Below are positions 17,374-26,860 of a stretch of DNA of 64,000 bases, one piece after another. The notes under the pieces were generated by a model, which was not told the DNA's origin, made no database searches, and saw only the letters and a list, made by a program, of their open reading frames with translations. The stretch is from contig JAVSMU010000001.1 in assembly GCA_032027045.1 (NCBI GenBank), positions 216,122 through 280,121 on the forward strand, read 5' to 3'. This stretch comes from Truepera sp. (GTDB lineage Bacteria; Deinococcota; Deinococci; Deinococcales; Trueperaceae). Made by a program: the position numbers and the translations under genes. Position 1 is the first letter of the stretch, and every line of letters begins with the position of its first letter.

Positions 17374-17488
17374 GTTGATCGAGCACGTTCGCGGTCGCAG
17401 TAGGGAGGCGGCCGCGGACGCTATCTAAACCTAGTCGGCCCCGTAACACACTGCCGGCGCCCTACGCCGGCGGAGTCCCAGGAGGAGC

Positions 17489-18922
17489 ATGGAGCAACAC
17501 GAGTTGTCGCTGGCGCAGCTACAGGACTCTTTCTCCGAGACCTATCCGCGCTACACGAAGAACGAAGCCACCGTGGAGGCCGACCGCTGCCTGTACTGCT
17601 TCGACGCCCCCTGCATAAAGGCGTGCCCCACGAGCATCGACGTTCCCACCTTCATCCGCCAGATAGCCAACGACAACCTGCTGGGCGCCGCTACGACCAT
17701 CCTCGAGTCGAACCTCATGGGTCACTCGTGCGGCCGCGTTTGCCCGGTGGACGAGCTCTGCGTCGGCGCCTGCGTGCTCGGACGGGAACACCGCCCCATC
17801 GCCATCGGCCGGCTGCAGCGCTACGCCACCGACTTCGTCTTCGACAACGACATCCCGGTGTTCGAGCCCGGGCCCGACACGGGCAAGAGCGTGGCCGTCA
17901 TCGGCGCGGGCCCGGCGGGCCTAAGCGCCGCCGGCGAGCTGGCCAAGCGCGGCGTTCGGGCCACCGTCTTCGAGCGTAAGGAGCTGGGCGGCGGCCTCTC
18001 CACCTACGGCATCGTCGTCTTCCGCGAGCCCACCCAGGTGGCCCTGGACGAGGTCGAGTTCGTAAGGAAGCTCGGGGTCGAGGTTCGCACCGGGGTAGAG
18101 ATAGGGCGCGACGTCACCGCCCAGCAGCTGCTCAACGATTACGACGCCGTGGTATTGGCCGCCGGCACCGGCCGCGTGCCCGACCTGGACGTTCCGGGCG
18201 AGGACCTACGGGGCGTCGTCGAGGCCCTGCCGTTCATCGCGGCAACCAAGATGGCCGACAAGGACGGCCTGGAGGCCCTGAACGCCATCGAGGTCGGCAA
18301 CGAGGTCATCGTGGTGGGTGCCGGCAACACCGCCATCGACGCCGCCACGGTCGCCAAGCGCTTGGGCGCCGAGCGCGTGACCATGCTCTACCGCCGCAGC
18401 CGCGAGGAGATGGGCGCGTACGACTTCGAGGTCGACTTCGTCCGCAGCGAAGGCGTCGACATCAGGTTCCAGACCCAGCCCGTGGAGTTCATCGGGGAGA
18501 ACGGCAGACTAAGGGCCGTGCGCTGCGTGCGCACGCGCCTGGGCGAGCCAGACGAGGACGGTCGGCGCCGGCCGGAGACCGTTCCCGGCAGCGAGTTCCT
18601 GCTTCCCGCCGATCAGGTCATCAAGGCGATCGGGCAGGAGAAGCTCATCGCGCTCTACGACGCGGTGGGTGTCGACCACGTTGGTGGTTACGTGAAGACC
18701 GACGACGAGCTGCGCACCAGCAACCCCAAGGTGTTCGGCGCCGGCGACTGCGTGCGCGCAACCGGCCACGCCCTCACCGTCACGGCGGCAGAGGACGGCA
18801 AGATCGTCGCCCGCGCCATCGCCAAGCAGCTCGGCCTGCCCGAGCCCGAGAGCGCCCCGGGCGCCACCCGCGGCCGTTTCCTTCACGAGACAGTCAACGA
18901 GTTCGGGAGGATCCATGGCTGA
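17489..18922 (+). CDS. preT: Dihydropyrimidine dehydrogenase, NADH-oxidising flavin subunit
   Basis: PreT passes electrons between NAD(H) and PreA through FAD and Fe-S clusters, allowing reduction of uracil or thymine to the dihydro form. The 477-residue protein starts after AGGAGGAGC. The N-terminal cysteine clusters (CLYCFDAPCIKACP and CGRVCPVDELCVGACV) match the Fe-S domain of glutamate synthase beta-subunit relatives. The FAD fold follows (VAVIGAGPAGLSAAGELAKRG), then the second nucleotide fold (VIVVGAGNTAIDAATVAKRLG) and the closing VFGAGDCV. The preA start overlaps its end by eight bases, so the two subunits are translationally coupled. Confidence 0.88.
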   Translation: MEQHELSLAQLQDSFSETYPRYTKNEATVEADRCLYCFDAPCIKACPTSIDVPTFIRQIANDNLLGAATTILESNLMGHSCGRVCPVDELCVGACVLGREHRPIAIGRLQRYATDFVFDNDIPVFEPGPDTGKSVAVIGAGPAGLSAAGELAKRGVRATVFERKELGGGLSTYGIVVFREPTQVALDEVEFVRKLGVEVRTGVEIGRDVTAQQLLNDYDAVVLAAGTGRVPDLDVPGEDLRGVVEALPFIAATKMADKDGLEALNAIEVGNEVIVVGAGNTAIDAATVAKRLGAERVTMLYRRSREEMGAYDFEVDFVRSEGVDIRFQTQPVEFIGENGRLRAVRCVRTRLGEPDEDGRRRPETVPGSEFLLPADQVIKAIGQEKLIALYDAVGVDHVGGYVKTDDELRTSNPKVFGAGDCVRATGHALTVTAAEDGKIVARAIAKQLGLPEPESAPGATRGRFLHETVNEFGRIHG

Positions 18923-20270
18923 CCTGACTACCGACTTCGCGGGGATAAAGAGCCCGAACCCCTTCTGGCTCGCGTCGGCCCCGCCGACCAACTCCGCCTA
19001 TCAGATCAACAAGGCCTTCGAGTACGGTTGGGGCGGCGCCGTGTGGAAGACGATCGGCGACCCCGTCCTTAACGTCTGCAACCGTTACGGCGCCTTCGAG
19101 TACGCCGGCAACCGTCTCGTGGCCATCAACAACGTCGAACTCATCTCCGACCGCCCCATCGAAGTGAACCTGCGCGAGATCCGCGAGGTCAAGAAGCTTT
19201 GGCCCGACAGGGCCGTGATCGTCTCGGCCATGGTCTCCAGCAACGAGGCGGCCTGGAAGCAGGTCGTGCAGCAGATCGAGGACACGGGTGCCGACGGCAT
19301 CGAGCTCAACTACGGCTGCCCGCACGGCATGAGCGAGCGCGGCATGGGTGCCGCCGTCGGACAGGTGCCCGAGTACTGCGAGATGATCACCGGTTGGGTG
19401 ACCGCGGCCGCGAGCATCCCCGTGATCGTGAAGCTCACTCCCAACGTCACCAACATCGTGCCGCCGGCTCACGCGGCCATCAACGCCGGCGCCGACGGCA
19501 TCTCACTCATCAACACCATCAACTCGATCGCCGGCGTCGACCTCGACAGCTTCGAGTTGAGGCCCAACGTGGGCGGCAAGGGCAGCCACGGCGGTTACGC
19601 GGGGCCTGCGGCTCGCCCCATCGCACTGCACCTGCTCTCGCAGGTGGCTGCGGACCCCAAGTACCAGGCTGCCGGTATCCCGATCTCGGGCATGGGCGGC
19701 ATCGAGACGTGGCGCGACGCGGCCGAGTTCGTCCTCCTGGGTTCGACCAGCCTCCAGGTCTGCACGGCCGTCATGCATTACGGCTTCCGGATCATCCACG
19801 AACTGTGTGACGGGCTGTCCAACTGGCTTGACGACAAGGGCGCCGCCTCGCTCGGTGAGGTCGTGGGCGCGTCGGTAAGCCGCATCAGCAACTTCGGCGA
19901 CTTCGACCTCTCGTTCAAGTCGGTGGCCGTCATCGACGAGGACAAGTGCATCCAGTGCAACCTCTGCTACGTGGCCTGCGACGAGGGCGCACACCAGTGC
20001 ATAGACCTGACGGCCGACGGCGTGCGCGTGGATCCAGCTACCTACACGGGCAGCGCCCTGCTCCAGCCGATAGTGCGCGAGGAGGACTGCGTGGGTTGCG
20101 ACCTCTGCAGCCTCGTGTGCCCCGTGGATGCGTGCATCACCATGGTCGAGCGGCCGCCCGAGCGCGCGCCCGTGACGTGGAACGAACTCACGCGCACTCG
20201 GCCGGAAGTGACCACCGATTGGGACGCGATGATCGCCTACCGCAAGGAAGTCGGCATCGAGATCCACTGA
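18915..20270 (+). CDS. preA: Dihydropyrimidine dehydrogenase, catalytic subunit
   Basis: PreA holds the FMN barrel that reduces uracil and thymine, the first step of reductive pyrimidine catabolism. The 451-residue protein opens SPNPFWLASAPPTNS, has GIELNYGCPHGMSERGMG with the catalytic cysteine region, PVIVKLTPNVTNI, and GMGGIETWRDAAEF. Two ferredoxin clusters follow at the C-terminus: CIQCNLCYVACDEGAHQC, and CVGCDLCSLVCPVDAC. Length and domain order match the two-subunit bacterial enzyme, in which PreT supplies electrons. It overlaps preT by eight bases and precedes the dihydropyrimidinase gene by about 70 bases. Confidence 0.9.
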   Translation: MADLTTDFAGIKSPNPFWLASAPPTNSAYQINKAFEYGWGGAVWKTIGDPVLNVCNRYGAFEYAGNRLVAINNVELISDRPIEVNLREIREVKKLWPDRAVIVSAMVSSNEAAWKQVVQQIEDTGADGIELNYGCPHGMSERGMGAAVGQVPEYCEMITGWVTAAASIPVIVKLTPNVTNIVPPAHAAINAGADGISLINTINSIAGVDLDSFELRPNVGGKGSHGGYAGPAARPIALHLLSQVAADPKYQAAGIPISGMGGIETWRDAAEFVLLGSTSLQVCTAVMHYGFRIIHELCDGLSNWLDDKGAASLGEVVGASVSRISNFGDFDLSFKSVAVIDEDKCIQCNLCYVACDEGAHQCIDLTADGVRVDPATYTGSALLQPIVREEDCVGCDLCSLVCPVDACITMVERPPERAPVTWNELTRTRPEVTTDWDAMIAYRKEVGIEIH

Positions 20271-20339
20271 GGACCGGGCCGCGTGAGGGCGCGCGCAGCG
20301 CCTTCACGCGGCCCACAGGACAACCGCGAAAGGACGAAC

Positions 20340-21719
20340 GTGAGCCTGCTTATCAAGAACGGCGAGATTGTGACGGCGGCCTCCCGCATGCGGGCGGACA
20401 TATATTGCGAGGACGAGACCATCACGCGGATAGGCCAGAAACTGGACGCCCCGGCCGGCGCCCAGGTGATAGACGCTACCGGCAAGTACGTATTTCCAGG
20501 TTTCATCGACCCACACGTGCATATTCACTTGCCGTTCATGGGCACCGTCACCAAGGACACCCACCGCACGGGCAGCCAGGCCGCACTGGTGGGCGGCACG
20601 ACGACGTTCATCGAGATGATGGCGCCCAACCGGCAGGAAGACCTCATGAAGGGCTACCGCCACTGGAACGAGCTGGCCGGGGGTAACAGCGCCTGCGATT
20701 ACACGTTCCACGTCGGCGTCACCAAGTTCGACGACCAGACCGAGGCGCAACTGCGCGAGATCGTGCAAGACGGCATGACCTCTTTCAAGGTCTTCCTCGC
20801 CTACAAGGGCTTCTTCGGAGTCAACGACGAGGAGCTCTTCAAAGCCCTCACCTTGGCCAAGGAGCTAGGCGTCCGGGTAACGGCCCACTGCGAGAACGAC
20901 GAACTCGTGGCGCAACTGCAGGCACAGCTCCTTGCGGCGGGCAAGACGGGCCCCGAGTGGCACGAGCCATCGCGCCCCGAGCGCGTGGAGGCCGACGGCA
21001 CCAGCCACTTCGCGGCCTTCCTCGAGATCACCGGTGCCAAAGGCTACGTGGTGCACCTCAGCTGCGCTCCGGCGCTCGAGGCGGCCCTGGCGGCCAAGGA
21101 GCGCGGTGTGGACATCGCCATCGAGTGCGTGGTGCCGCACCTCGTCCTCGACAAGTCGTACGCCGAACGCCCCGATTTCGAGGGCGCCAAGTACGTCATG
21201 TCGCCACCATTGAGAGACAAGCGCAACCAGGAACCCCTGTGGCACGCGCTCAACGCAGGGCTCGTCGACACGGTGGCCACCGACCATGCGCCCTTCGACT
21301 TCAAGGGTCAGAAGGACATGGGCCGCGGCGACTTCACCAAGATCCCGAACGGCATACCCACCATCGAGGACCGCGTGAACCTCCTCTACACGTACGGCGT
21401 GAGCCGCGGGCGGCTCTCGCTGGAGCGCTTCGTAAGTGCGGCCAGCACCCGCGCCGCTCAACTCTTCGACCTCTACCCCCGAAAGGGCACGATCGCGGTC
21501 GGCTCGGACGCCGACCTCGTGGTGTACGACCCCACCTTCCGGGGCCGCATCAGCGCCGAGACTCAGACCATGAACGTCGACTACTCGGGTTTCGAGGGCG
21601 TCGAGATCGACGGGCGCCCCAGCGTGGTGACCGTCCGTGGTCAGGTAGCCGTCCAAGACGGCAAGTTCGTGGGCGACCCGGGGCGCGGCAAGCTGCTGCG
21701 GCGCACGCCGACGAAGTAG
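20340..21719 (+). CDS. hydA: Dihydropyrimidinase / hydantoinase
   Basis: This 459-residue cyclic amidohydrolase opens dihydrouracil to N-carbamoyl-beta-alanine, the second step after PreTA. The GTG start follows GAAAGGAC; the longer upstream frame lacks a site. Zinc ligands appear in PHVHIHLPF, the bridging carboxylated lysine is Lys150 in SFKVFLAYKG, and later ligands lie in VTAHCEND, VVHLSCAPA and TDHAPFDF. The ending RKGTIAVGSDADLVVYDP is usual for the family. Neither beta-ureidopropionase nor a beta-alanine transaminase is in the window, so the pathway must be completed elsewhere. An ABC importer follows directly. Confidence 0.9.
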   Translation: MSLLIKNGEIVTAASRMRADIYCEDETITRIGQKLDAPAGAQVIDATGKYVFPGFIDPHVHIHLPFMGTVTKDTHRTGSQAALVGGTTTFIEMMAPNRQEDLMKGYRHWNELAGGNSACDYTFHVGVTKFDDQTEAQLREIVQDGMTSFKVFLAYKGFFGVNDEELFKALTLAKELGVRVTAHCENDELVAQLQAQLLAAGKTGPEWHEPSRPERVEADGTSHFAAFLEITGAKGYVVHLSCAPALEAALAAKERGVDIAIECVVPHLVLDKSYAERPDFEGAKYVMSPPLRDKRNQEPLWHALNAGLVDTVATDHAPFDFKGQKDMGRGDFTKIPNGIPTIEDRVNLLYTYGVSRGRLSLERFVSAASTRAAQLFDLYPRKGTIAVGSDADLVVYDPTFRGRISAETQTMNVDYSGFEGVEIDGRPSVVTVRGQVAVQDGKFVGDPGRGKLLRRTPTK

Positions 21720-21726
21720 GGAGACA

Positions 21727-22563
21727 GTGACCGAGGCCCCCGCAATCATCGAAGTCGAAGGCGTCAGTAAACTCTTCCGTGTCGGCAAGACCGAGGCGGT
21801 GGCGTTACAAGACGCCGATCTGCAAGTAGCCGACGGGCAGTTCGTGAGCCTGATCGGACCATCCGGCTGCGGTAAGACCACACTGATGCGGCTCGTGGCG
21901 GACCTGATAGAGCCCACCAGCGGCCGCATCACGGTGGCGGGCAAGACGCCCAAGGAGGCGCGGGCCTCGCGCGAGTACGGCTACGTCTTCCAGGCGCCCG
22001 CCCTGTATGACTGGCGCAACGTACTCAGCAACGTCATGCTGCCCCTCGAGATCATGGGGTACTCCAAGGCCAAGCGCCGTGCGCGGGCCGAGGAGATGCT
22101 CGAGATGGTGGGTCTCGAGAGCTTCCACCGCTCCTACCCCTGGCAGTTGTCGGGCGGCATGCAGCAACGCGTCTCGATAGCCAGGGCTCTCGCCTTCGAC
22201 CCCAAGCTGCTGCTGATGGACGAGCCCTTCGGCGCCCTCGACGAGATCACGCGCGAGGCGATGAACTTCGAACTCCTGAGGCTGTGGAGCCAGACGAAGA
22301 AGACGGTCGTGTTCGTCACGCACTCCATCGCCGAGGCGGTCTTCCTCTCCTCTCACGTCGTCGTGATGACGGCCCGGCCCGGGCGGATCAGCGAGACGAT
22401 CGAGGTCGACCTCCCCTACCCGCGAGGCACGGAGACGCGCGAGAGCGAGCGTTTCTTCGACCTGACGACGCGCGTGCGCGAGGCGTTGCGCGAGGGCAAG
22501 GAGGGTGCGGAGGTCGCTGCGCCCGGCCCCGAGCGCCGCCCGGTGGCCAAGGCAGGGTACTGA
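21727..22563 (+). CDS. ABC importer ATP-binding protein, SsuB/TauB type
   Basis: This 278-residue ATPase has Walker A GPSGCGKTT (near 46-54), Q-loop YVFQAPALYDW, signature LSGGMQQRVSIARAL, Walker B LLLMDEPFGALD and a switch histidine in VFVTHSIAEA. The ordering and the DWRNV motif match the nitrate/sulfonate/taurine/pyrimidine-precursor group. It starts at GTG eight bases after hydA and is followed immediately by two permeases and a binding protein. The genomic link to dihydropyrimidinase suggests a pyrimidine, dihydropyrimidine or hydantoin substrate, by inference only. Confidence 0.85.
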   Translation: MTEAPAIIEVEGVSKLFRVGKTEAVALQDADLQVADGQFVSLIGPSGCGKTTLMRLVADLIEPTSGRITVAGKTPKEARASREYGYVFQAPALYDWRNVLSNVMLPLEIMGYSKAKRRARAEEMLEMVGLESFHRSYPWQLSGGMQQRVSIARALAFDPKLLLMDEPFGALDEITREAMNFELLRLWSQTKKTVVFVTHSIAEAVFLSSHVVVMTARPGRISETIEVDLPYPRGTETRESERFFDLTTRVREALREGKEGAEVAAPGPERRPVAKAGY

Positions 22564-24492
22564 GTGGCGGCCGCCGTCCCTACGGCCTCGCCCCGCGGCA
22601 AAGGCCGCCTGGCGGCGGCGCTGCCCGTCGTGGCGGTTGCGGCCATCGCGATCGCCCTCATGTACCCGCTGGCCCTCCTGCTGGGCCTGCCGTTGGCCAA
22701 GCTGCGCATGGACAACGTCGCGAACTGGGTAAGGCTCGTCTCGGCGCCCCACGCCCTGGCGCAGGCGCCCAGCGACCCCGCTGCCGGCGCGGCGGCCGGC
22801 ACTCGGCTGGCGTTCGGTGGGGTCGGTCCGGACTCGAGCGCCGAGCGCTCCGTGCTCGTGTACGGGGGCGAGCCCCTGAGCGCGCGCTTCGACCTCATCG
22901 ATGGAGAACTCGTGCTCGAGGACGCACTGCCGGGGCCACTCCTCGAATGGGGGTCCGCCCTCACCCCCGCGGGCGGTGGCGGGCTGATCTACCGGTTGCC
23001 CGAAGGCGCGAGCGTGGAGCAGGCGCTCTACCTGAACGGCCGGCTGTTGCTTCCCGGCGTCAGCCTGGCCGTGGAGCGGCCCGACGGCGTGCTGAACAGC
23101 TTCACGTTTCCAGACGCGGAGAGCGGTCCCGTCCTGGTGAACGACAAGGTCCTGCTGGAGGGTGAGGGGTTCGAGGCCGAGGGCAAACACGTTACCCTTG
23201 ACGCCCCGGCACCTTTCAACGCCGTCGTCAGCCGCGTGAACGGCGACTACGCGCCGGTGGACCCGGCTACCGGCACCATCGTGCTGGCCGAGCCCTCGGG
23301 TGTCGCACCTCGCGTTGCCGACAGACAGCTGTCGCTGGGGGAACTCCTCGTGGGCGCGGTCGACGGCTCTAACCGGGTCTTCCAGTTGCAGCACGTTCCG
23401 CTGGTGGAGTCCGACCCCGAGCGCCGCATCATGCTCGACGGCGCCGAGCTGTCGTCCGCTGCCGAGCGACCTCAGGAGCGCGTCGACGGTGAGCGCGCCA
23501 CTTTCACGTTCGCGGGCGATCGGGGCGTGGTCACCGTCGGTGGGGTCGAGGTCCTGGAGGGGAAGGATTTCACGCGCTCCGGCAACCAGATCACCTTCAC
23601 TACCAGGCCGGCCCGTAACGCCGCGCTCAGGCAGTACCCCGATTACCTGGTCAGCGACCCGGCCAACGGCACCATCACGCTGGCAACGCCGCCGCAACCG
23701 GGCAGCGCGCTCTGGGCGGCCTCGTACACCTACTACGACCACCCCGCTTGTGGCGCTACCGAGTTCGAGTGCTTCCTCACGATGCCTCAGCACCCGATGC
23801 CGTTCCCGCACTGGATCGCCAAGCGCATCGGGCCGTTCCTCACCGCGTACCCGCTCACCGACTCCCGCAACGTGGTGAGAGCCACCCTCTACACGGCCGG
23901 TGGCACCCTGACGGCGCTACTCTTCGGCGGCATCTTCGGCGTGCTCCTCGCCATCTTGTTCGTGGCCATCCGGCCGCTCGAGAGTGCGCTTCTACCGTGG
24001 GTGATCGCTTCTCAGACGGTGCCGATAATCGCGCTCGTGCCCGTGCTCGTGCTCCTGTTGGGCAAGGCCGGGGTGACGGTGCAGACGAGCCTCGTACCGG
24101 CCGCCCTGGTCGGCGCCTACATCGCCTTCTTCCCCGTCACGGTGGGCACCGTGACGGGCCTGCGGGCCGTGGATCCCCTCTCCATCGACCTCATGAAGAG
24201 CTACGCGGCGTCGCCGTTCCAGCTCTTCTGGAAGGTCAGGTTCCCGGCGGCCGTTCCCTACCTCTTCATCAGCCTCAAGCTCGGCGCGGCGGCGGCGTTG
24301 GTGGGGGCGTTGGTCGCCGAAACCGAGTCGAACAACAGGCTAGGCCTGGGCTACGCCATCGTCGGGCAGGTGCAGGCCGGAAACGTCTCCGACGTCTGGA
24401 TCTTGCTGCTCATCTCGGCCGCTCTCGGGATCACCCTCGTGGCCATAGTGGGCCTGTTCCAACGTTTCATAGCGCCATGGGAGCTCAGATGA
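22564..24492 (+). CDS. ABC importer permease with a ~380-residue extracytoplasmic insert
   Basis: The C-terminal half (from about 435) is an ordinary SsuC-type permease with the coupling loop DLMKSYAASPFQLFWKVRFPAAVPYLF and five to six membrane helices. The N-terminus has one hydrophobic helix (LPVVAVAAIAIALMYPLALLLG, split by a few residues) and then about 380 residues, rich in Gly, Val and Asp, that should lie outside the membrane. This insert contains two copies of a beta-rich unit about 133 residues apart: VNDKVLLEGEGF...PATGTIVL near 187-240, and VGGVEVLEGKDF...PANGTITL near 320-370. Ordinary permeases of this family have about 250-270 residues. A GTG start follows directly on the ATPase stop; the next gene overlaps as ATGA. 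Confidence 0.8.
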   Translation: MAAAVPTASPRGKGRLAAALPVVAVAAIAIALMYPLALLLGLPLAKLRMDNVANWVRLVSAPHALAQAPSDPAAGAAAGTRLAFGGVGPDSSAERSVLVYGGEPLSARFDLIDGELVLEDALPGPLLEWGSALTPAGGGGLIYRLPEGASVEQALYLNGRLLLPGVSLAVERPDGVLNSFTFPDAESGPVLVNDKVLLEGEGFEAEGKHVTLDAPAPFNAVVSRVNGDYAPVDPATGTIVLAEPSGVAPRVADRQLSLGELLVGAVDGSNRVFQLQHVPLVESDPERRIMLDGAELSSAAERPQERVDGERATFTFAGDRGVVTVGGVEVLEGKDFTRSGNQITFTTRPARNAALRQYPDYLVSDPANGTITLATPPQPGSALWAASYTYYDHPACGATEFECFLTMPQHPMPFPHWIAKRIGPFLTAYPLTDSRNVVRATLYTAGGTLTALLFGGIFGVLLAILFVAIRPLESALLPWVIASQTVPIIALVPVLVLLLGKAGVTVQTSLVPAALVGAYIAFFPVTVGTVTGLRAVDPLSIDLMKSYAASPFQLFWKVRFPAAVPYLFISLKLGAAAALVGALVAETESNNRLGLGYAIVGQVQAGNVSDVWILLLISAALGITLVAIVGLFQRFIAPWELR

Positions 24493-25685
24493 TGGGCGTG
24501 GAGGCGGACGGCGTGCGCACCGCGGTCCCTGGGGCTTCGCAAGCGGCGTGGCGGCCTCACTGGCCGACGCTCGCGCTGTTGGTGATCGCGCTGGCGGGCC
24601 TGGCCGGGCCGTTCGAGTCCGGAGCGGGAGCGTACCTGTTGACCGACTCCGGCGGGCCCCTGATCAGCGGTCTGGCGCTGCTGGTGTTGCTCGGCGCGGC
24701 CGTCCTGCCGGCGGCCTGGGGCGGGCCGTGGACGGTGCCGATCGCCACCCCCCTGGCGCTCCTGGCTGGCTTCCTCGCCATGCTCGGGCAACGCTCGCTG
24801 CCTGGCGCCGCCGATTGGGGCTATTGGCTCACGCTCGTAGGCAGCCTGGCGGCGGCGGCCACGGCGGCCGGCCGCATAAGCGTCATCGAGCTCGAGAGCG
24901 ACGCACCCCGCTGGCAGCACAGGCTCCAGGGGCTCGTGCCGGCCGCCACCGTGGCGTTCCTGGTCCTCCTGGTCTGGGAGGGCCTCGTGGTCGGTTCGCG
25001 GGTGCCCAAGGGCATCTTCCCGCGCGTAAGCGACATCTGGGCCGCTCTGCTTGGAACCTGGCGCGTGCTGCTAGCCGACGCCTACCTCACGTTCGTCAGG
25101 GAGGTCCTCTTCGGTTTCGCCGTGGGGCTCACGACCGGCTTCCTGGTGGGCAGCGCCATTGCCTTCAGCCGCTTCCTGCAGCGCGGGTTCCTGCCGCTGG
25201 CCACGGCGTTCGGCGCCGTACCCATCGTGGGGCTGGCGCCGGTACTCGGCCGCGCCCTCGGCGTGGACTGGGAGTCGAAGGCTGCCGTGGTCGTGATCGT
25301 GACGTTCTTCCCGGTCGTCCTCAACACGGTGCAGGGCCTCACGCTCGTGGACCCGCTGAAGTTGGAGCTGCTGCGTTCGTACGCCGCAGGGCCCCTGAAG
25401 GTGTTCTTCTCGCTGCGCGTACCGAACGCCCTGCCGTACCTGTTCAACGCCCTCAAGGTGGCCGTGGTGATCGGCATCGTCAGCGTGATCGTCGCCGAGT
25501 TCCTCATCCCGGGTCCTCCGAACGGGCTTGGGCAGCGCATCAGCCTGTCCGCGCACCGTGGCGCTTTCGACGTCGTGTTCGCAGCGATCTTCGTCTCCAG
25601 CGTCATCTCGATGGCGTTGTACGCCACCATCACACTATTGGAGCGCGTGCTCACGGCTTGGCACCCGTCCACGAGGGGGTCATGA
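24489..25685 (+). CDS. ABC importer permease, second subunit
   Basis: The start is the ATG in the ATGA overlap with the previous stop (a second ATG follows immediately). The 398-residue protein has about 140 extra N-terminal residues with four predicted membrane helices, then a SsuC-type permease core (VLFGFAVGLTTGFLVGSAIA, and coupling loop LLRSYAAGPLKVFFSLRVPNALPYLF). It would pair with the insert-bearing permease as a heterodimer. The extended N-terminus is also longer than usual for the family. The end overlaps nothing; the binding protein begins 73 bases later. Confidence 0.8.
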   Translation: MMGVEADGVRTAVPGASQAAWRPHWPTLALLVIALAGLAGPFESGAGAYLLTDSGGPLISGLALLVLLGAAVLPAAWGGPWTVPIATPLALLAGFLAMLGQRSLPGAADWGYWLTLVGSLAAAATAAGRISVIELESDAPRWQHRLQGLVPAATVAFLVLLVWEGLVVGSRVPKGIFPRVSDIWAALLGTWRVLLADAYLTFVREVLFGFAVGLTTGFLVGSAIAFSRFLQRGFLPLATAFGAVPIVGLAPVLGRALGVDWESKAAVVVIVTFFPVVLNTVQGLTLVDPLKLELLRSYAAGPLKVFFSLRVPNALPYLFNALKVAVVIGIVSVIVAEFLIPGPPNGLGQRISLSAHRGAFDVVFAAIFVSSVISMALYATITLLERVLTAWHPSTRGS

Positions 25686-25758
25686 GTATGTGAGTCGCCC
25701 GGCCCCCGCACCGCGCAAGTCCGGCAACAACGTAGGAATCTCGCTCAGGAGGCAACGA

Positions 25759-26808
25759 ATGAAACGAATTCTGTACGCCCTTACCGCCCTGCTTCTCTTG
25801 TCCGTGCCCGTGGGGATGGCGCAGAACCTCATCCCCGTCAACTTCCAGTCGAAGTGGTTCCCGCAAGCGCAGTTCGCGGGGTACTTCGTGGCACAAGACA
25901 AGGGCTTCTACGCCGAGGAGGGACTGGACGTCACCGTGCTGGATGGCGGCAACGTCAACCCCACGGTGGCGGTGGCCTCGGGTAACGCCGACTTCGGGAC
26001 GGACTGGTTGGCCAACATCCTCGTGCAACGCGAGCAGGGTCTGAACGTCGTGTACATCGGACAGATGTTCCAGGTGGCCGGCTACCGCCTCGTGGCCCTC
26101 AAGAGCTCCGGCATCGAGACGTTCGCCGACATGGCGGGCCGCAAGGTCGGGGTGTGGGCCTTCGGGAACGAGTTCGCGACGGAGGCGGTCTTCGCCAAGG
26201 CCGGGCTGACGTCGAGCCTCGACCCCACCATCTCGAACCCCGACGTCGAGGCCGTCGTGTACGCCTTCGACCCCGGCCTGGTGTTCCCCAACGAGGTCGA
26301 CGTGGCCAGCGCCATGACCTACAACGAGCTCGACCAGATCGTCGGGCTCGGTTATGACCTTTCGGTCCTGAACGTGCTGAACCCGGCCGACATCGGCGCC
26401 GACATCCTCGAGGACGGCGTCTTCGCGAACGCCGACGTGCTGGCGACGGACAACTTCAAGGGCTCCGGCCTGACGGGCAAGGAGGTGGCGGAGCGCTTCC
26501 TGCGCGCGTCCATCCGCGGGTGGCAGTACGCCGTCGATAACCAGGAAGAGGCCGTCAACATCGTCCTCAAGTCCTGTGGTGATACGTGCGCCGGCTCCGG
26601 CAGCCGCCAGAGCCCCCTCATCCACCAGACCTGGATGATGGCCGAGACCGGCAAGCTCGTGAAGCCCACCCCCGACACGGCCGTGGGTTCGATAGACCGC
26701 GCCGACTTCGAACGCTCGGTCCAGCTCCTCGTAGACGTGGGGCTGATCAAGACCCCTTACACTTGGGACGAGCTCGTCGATCCGAGCATCTACGACGCCA
26801 TAAAGTAG
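25759..26808 (+). CDS. ABC importer substrate-binding protein, NMT1/THI5-like
   Basis: An AGGAGGCAACGA leader precedes ATG and gives a Sec signal peptide (RILYALTALLLLSVPVGMAQ). The mature protein of about 330 residues has the SsuA/THI5-like fold: KWFPQAQFAGYFVAQDKGFYAEEGLDV at its start, GNADFGTDWLA, and QMFQVAGYRLVALK. That opening resembles proteins annotated as binding pyrimidine precursors or riboflavin, which suits the neighbouring pyrimidine pathway genes. Cys-containing CGDTCAGSGSR near the C-terminus may form a disulfide. A strong hairpin ends the transcript at 26827-26860. Confidence 0.85.
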   Translation: MKRILYALTALLLLSVPVGMAQNLIPVNFQSKWFPQAQFAGYFVAQDKGFYAEEGLDVTVLDGGNVNPTVAVASGNADFGTDWLANILVQREQGLNVVYIGQMFQVAGYRLVALKSSGIETFADMAGRKVGVWAFGNEFATEAVFAKAGLTSSLDPTISNPDVEAVVYAFDPGLVFPNEVDVASAMTYNELDQIVGLGYDLSVLNVLNPADIGADILEDGVFANADVLATDNFKGSGLTGKEVAERFLRASIRGWQYAVDNQEEAVNIVLKSCGDTCAGSGSRQSPLIHQTWMMAETGKLVKPTPDTAVGSIDRADFERSVQLLVDVGLIKTPYTWDELVDPSIYDAIK

Positions 26809-26826
26809 CGGCCTAGGCCAGTCATC

Positions 26827-26860
26827 CGCGCGCCGGCGGCCCTGTGGTTGCCGGCGCGCG
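26827..26860 (+). terminator. Terminator hairpin after the pyrimidine/importer genes
   Basis: An 11-bp perfect stem (CGCGCGCCGGC paired with GCCGGCGCGCG) encloses a 12-base loop, 19 bases after the last stop codon. It lacks a T-tract. Confidence 0.6.
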
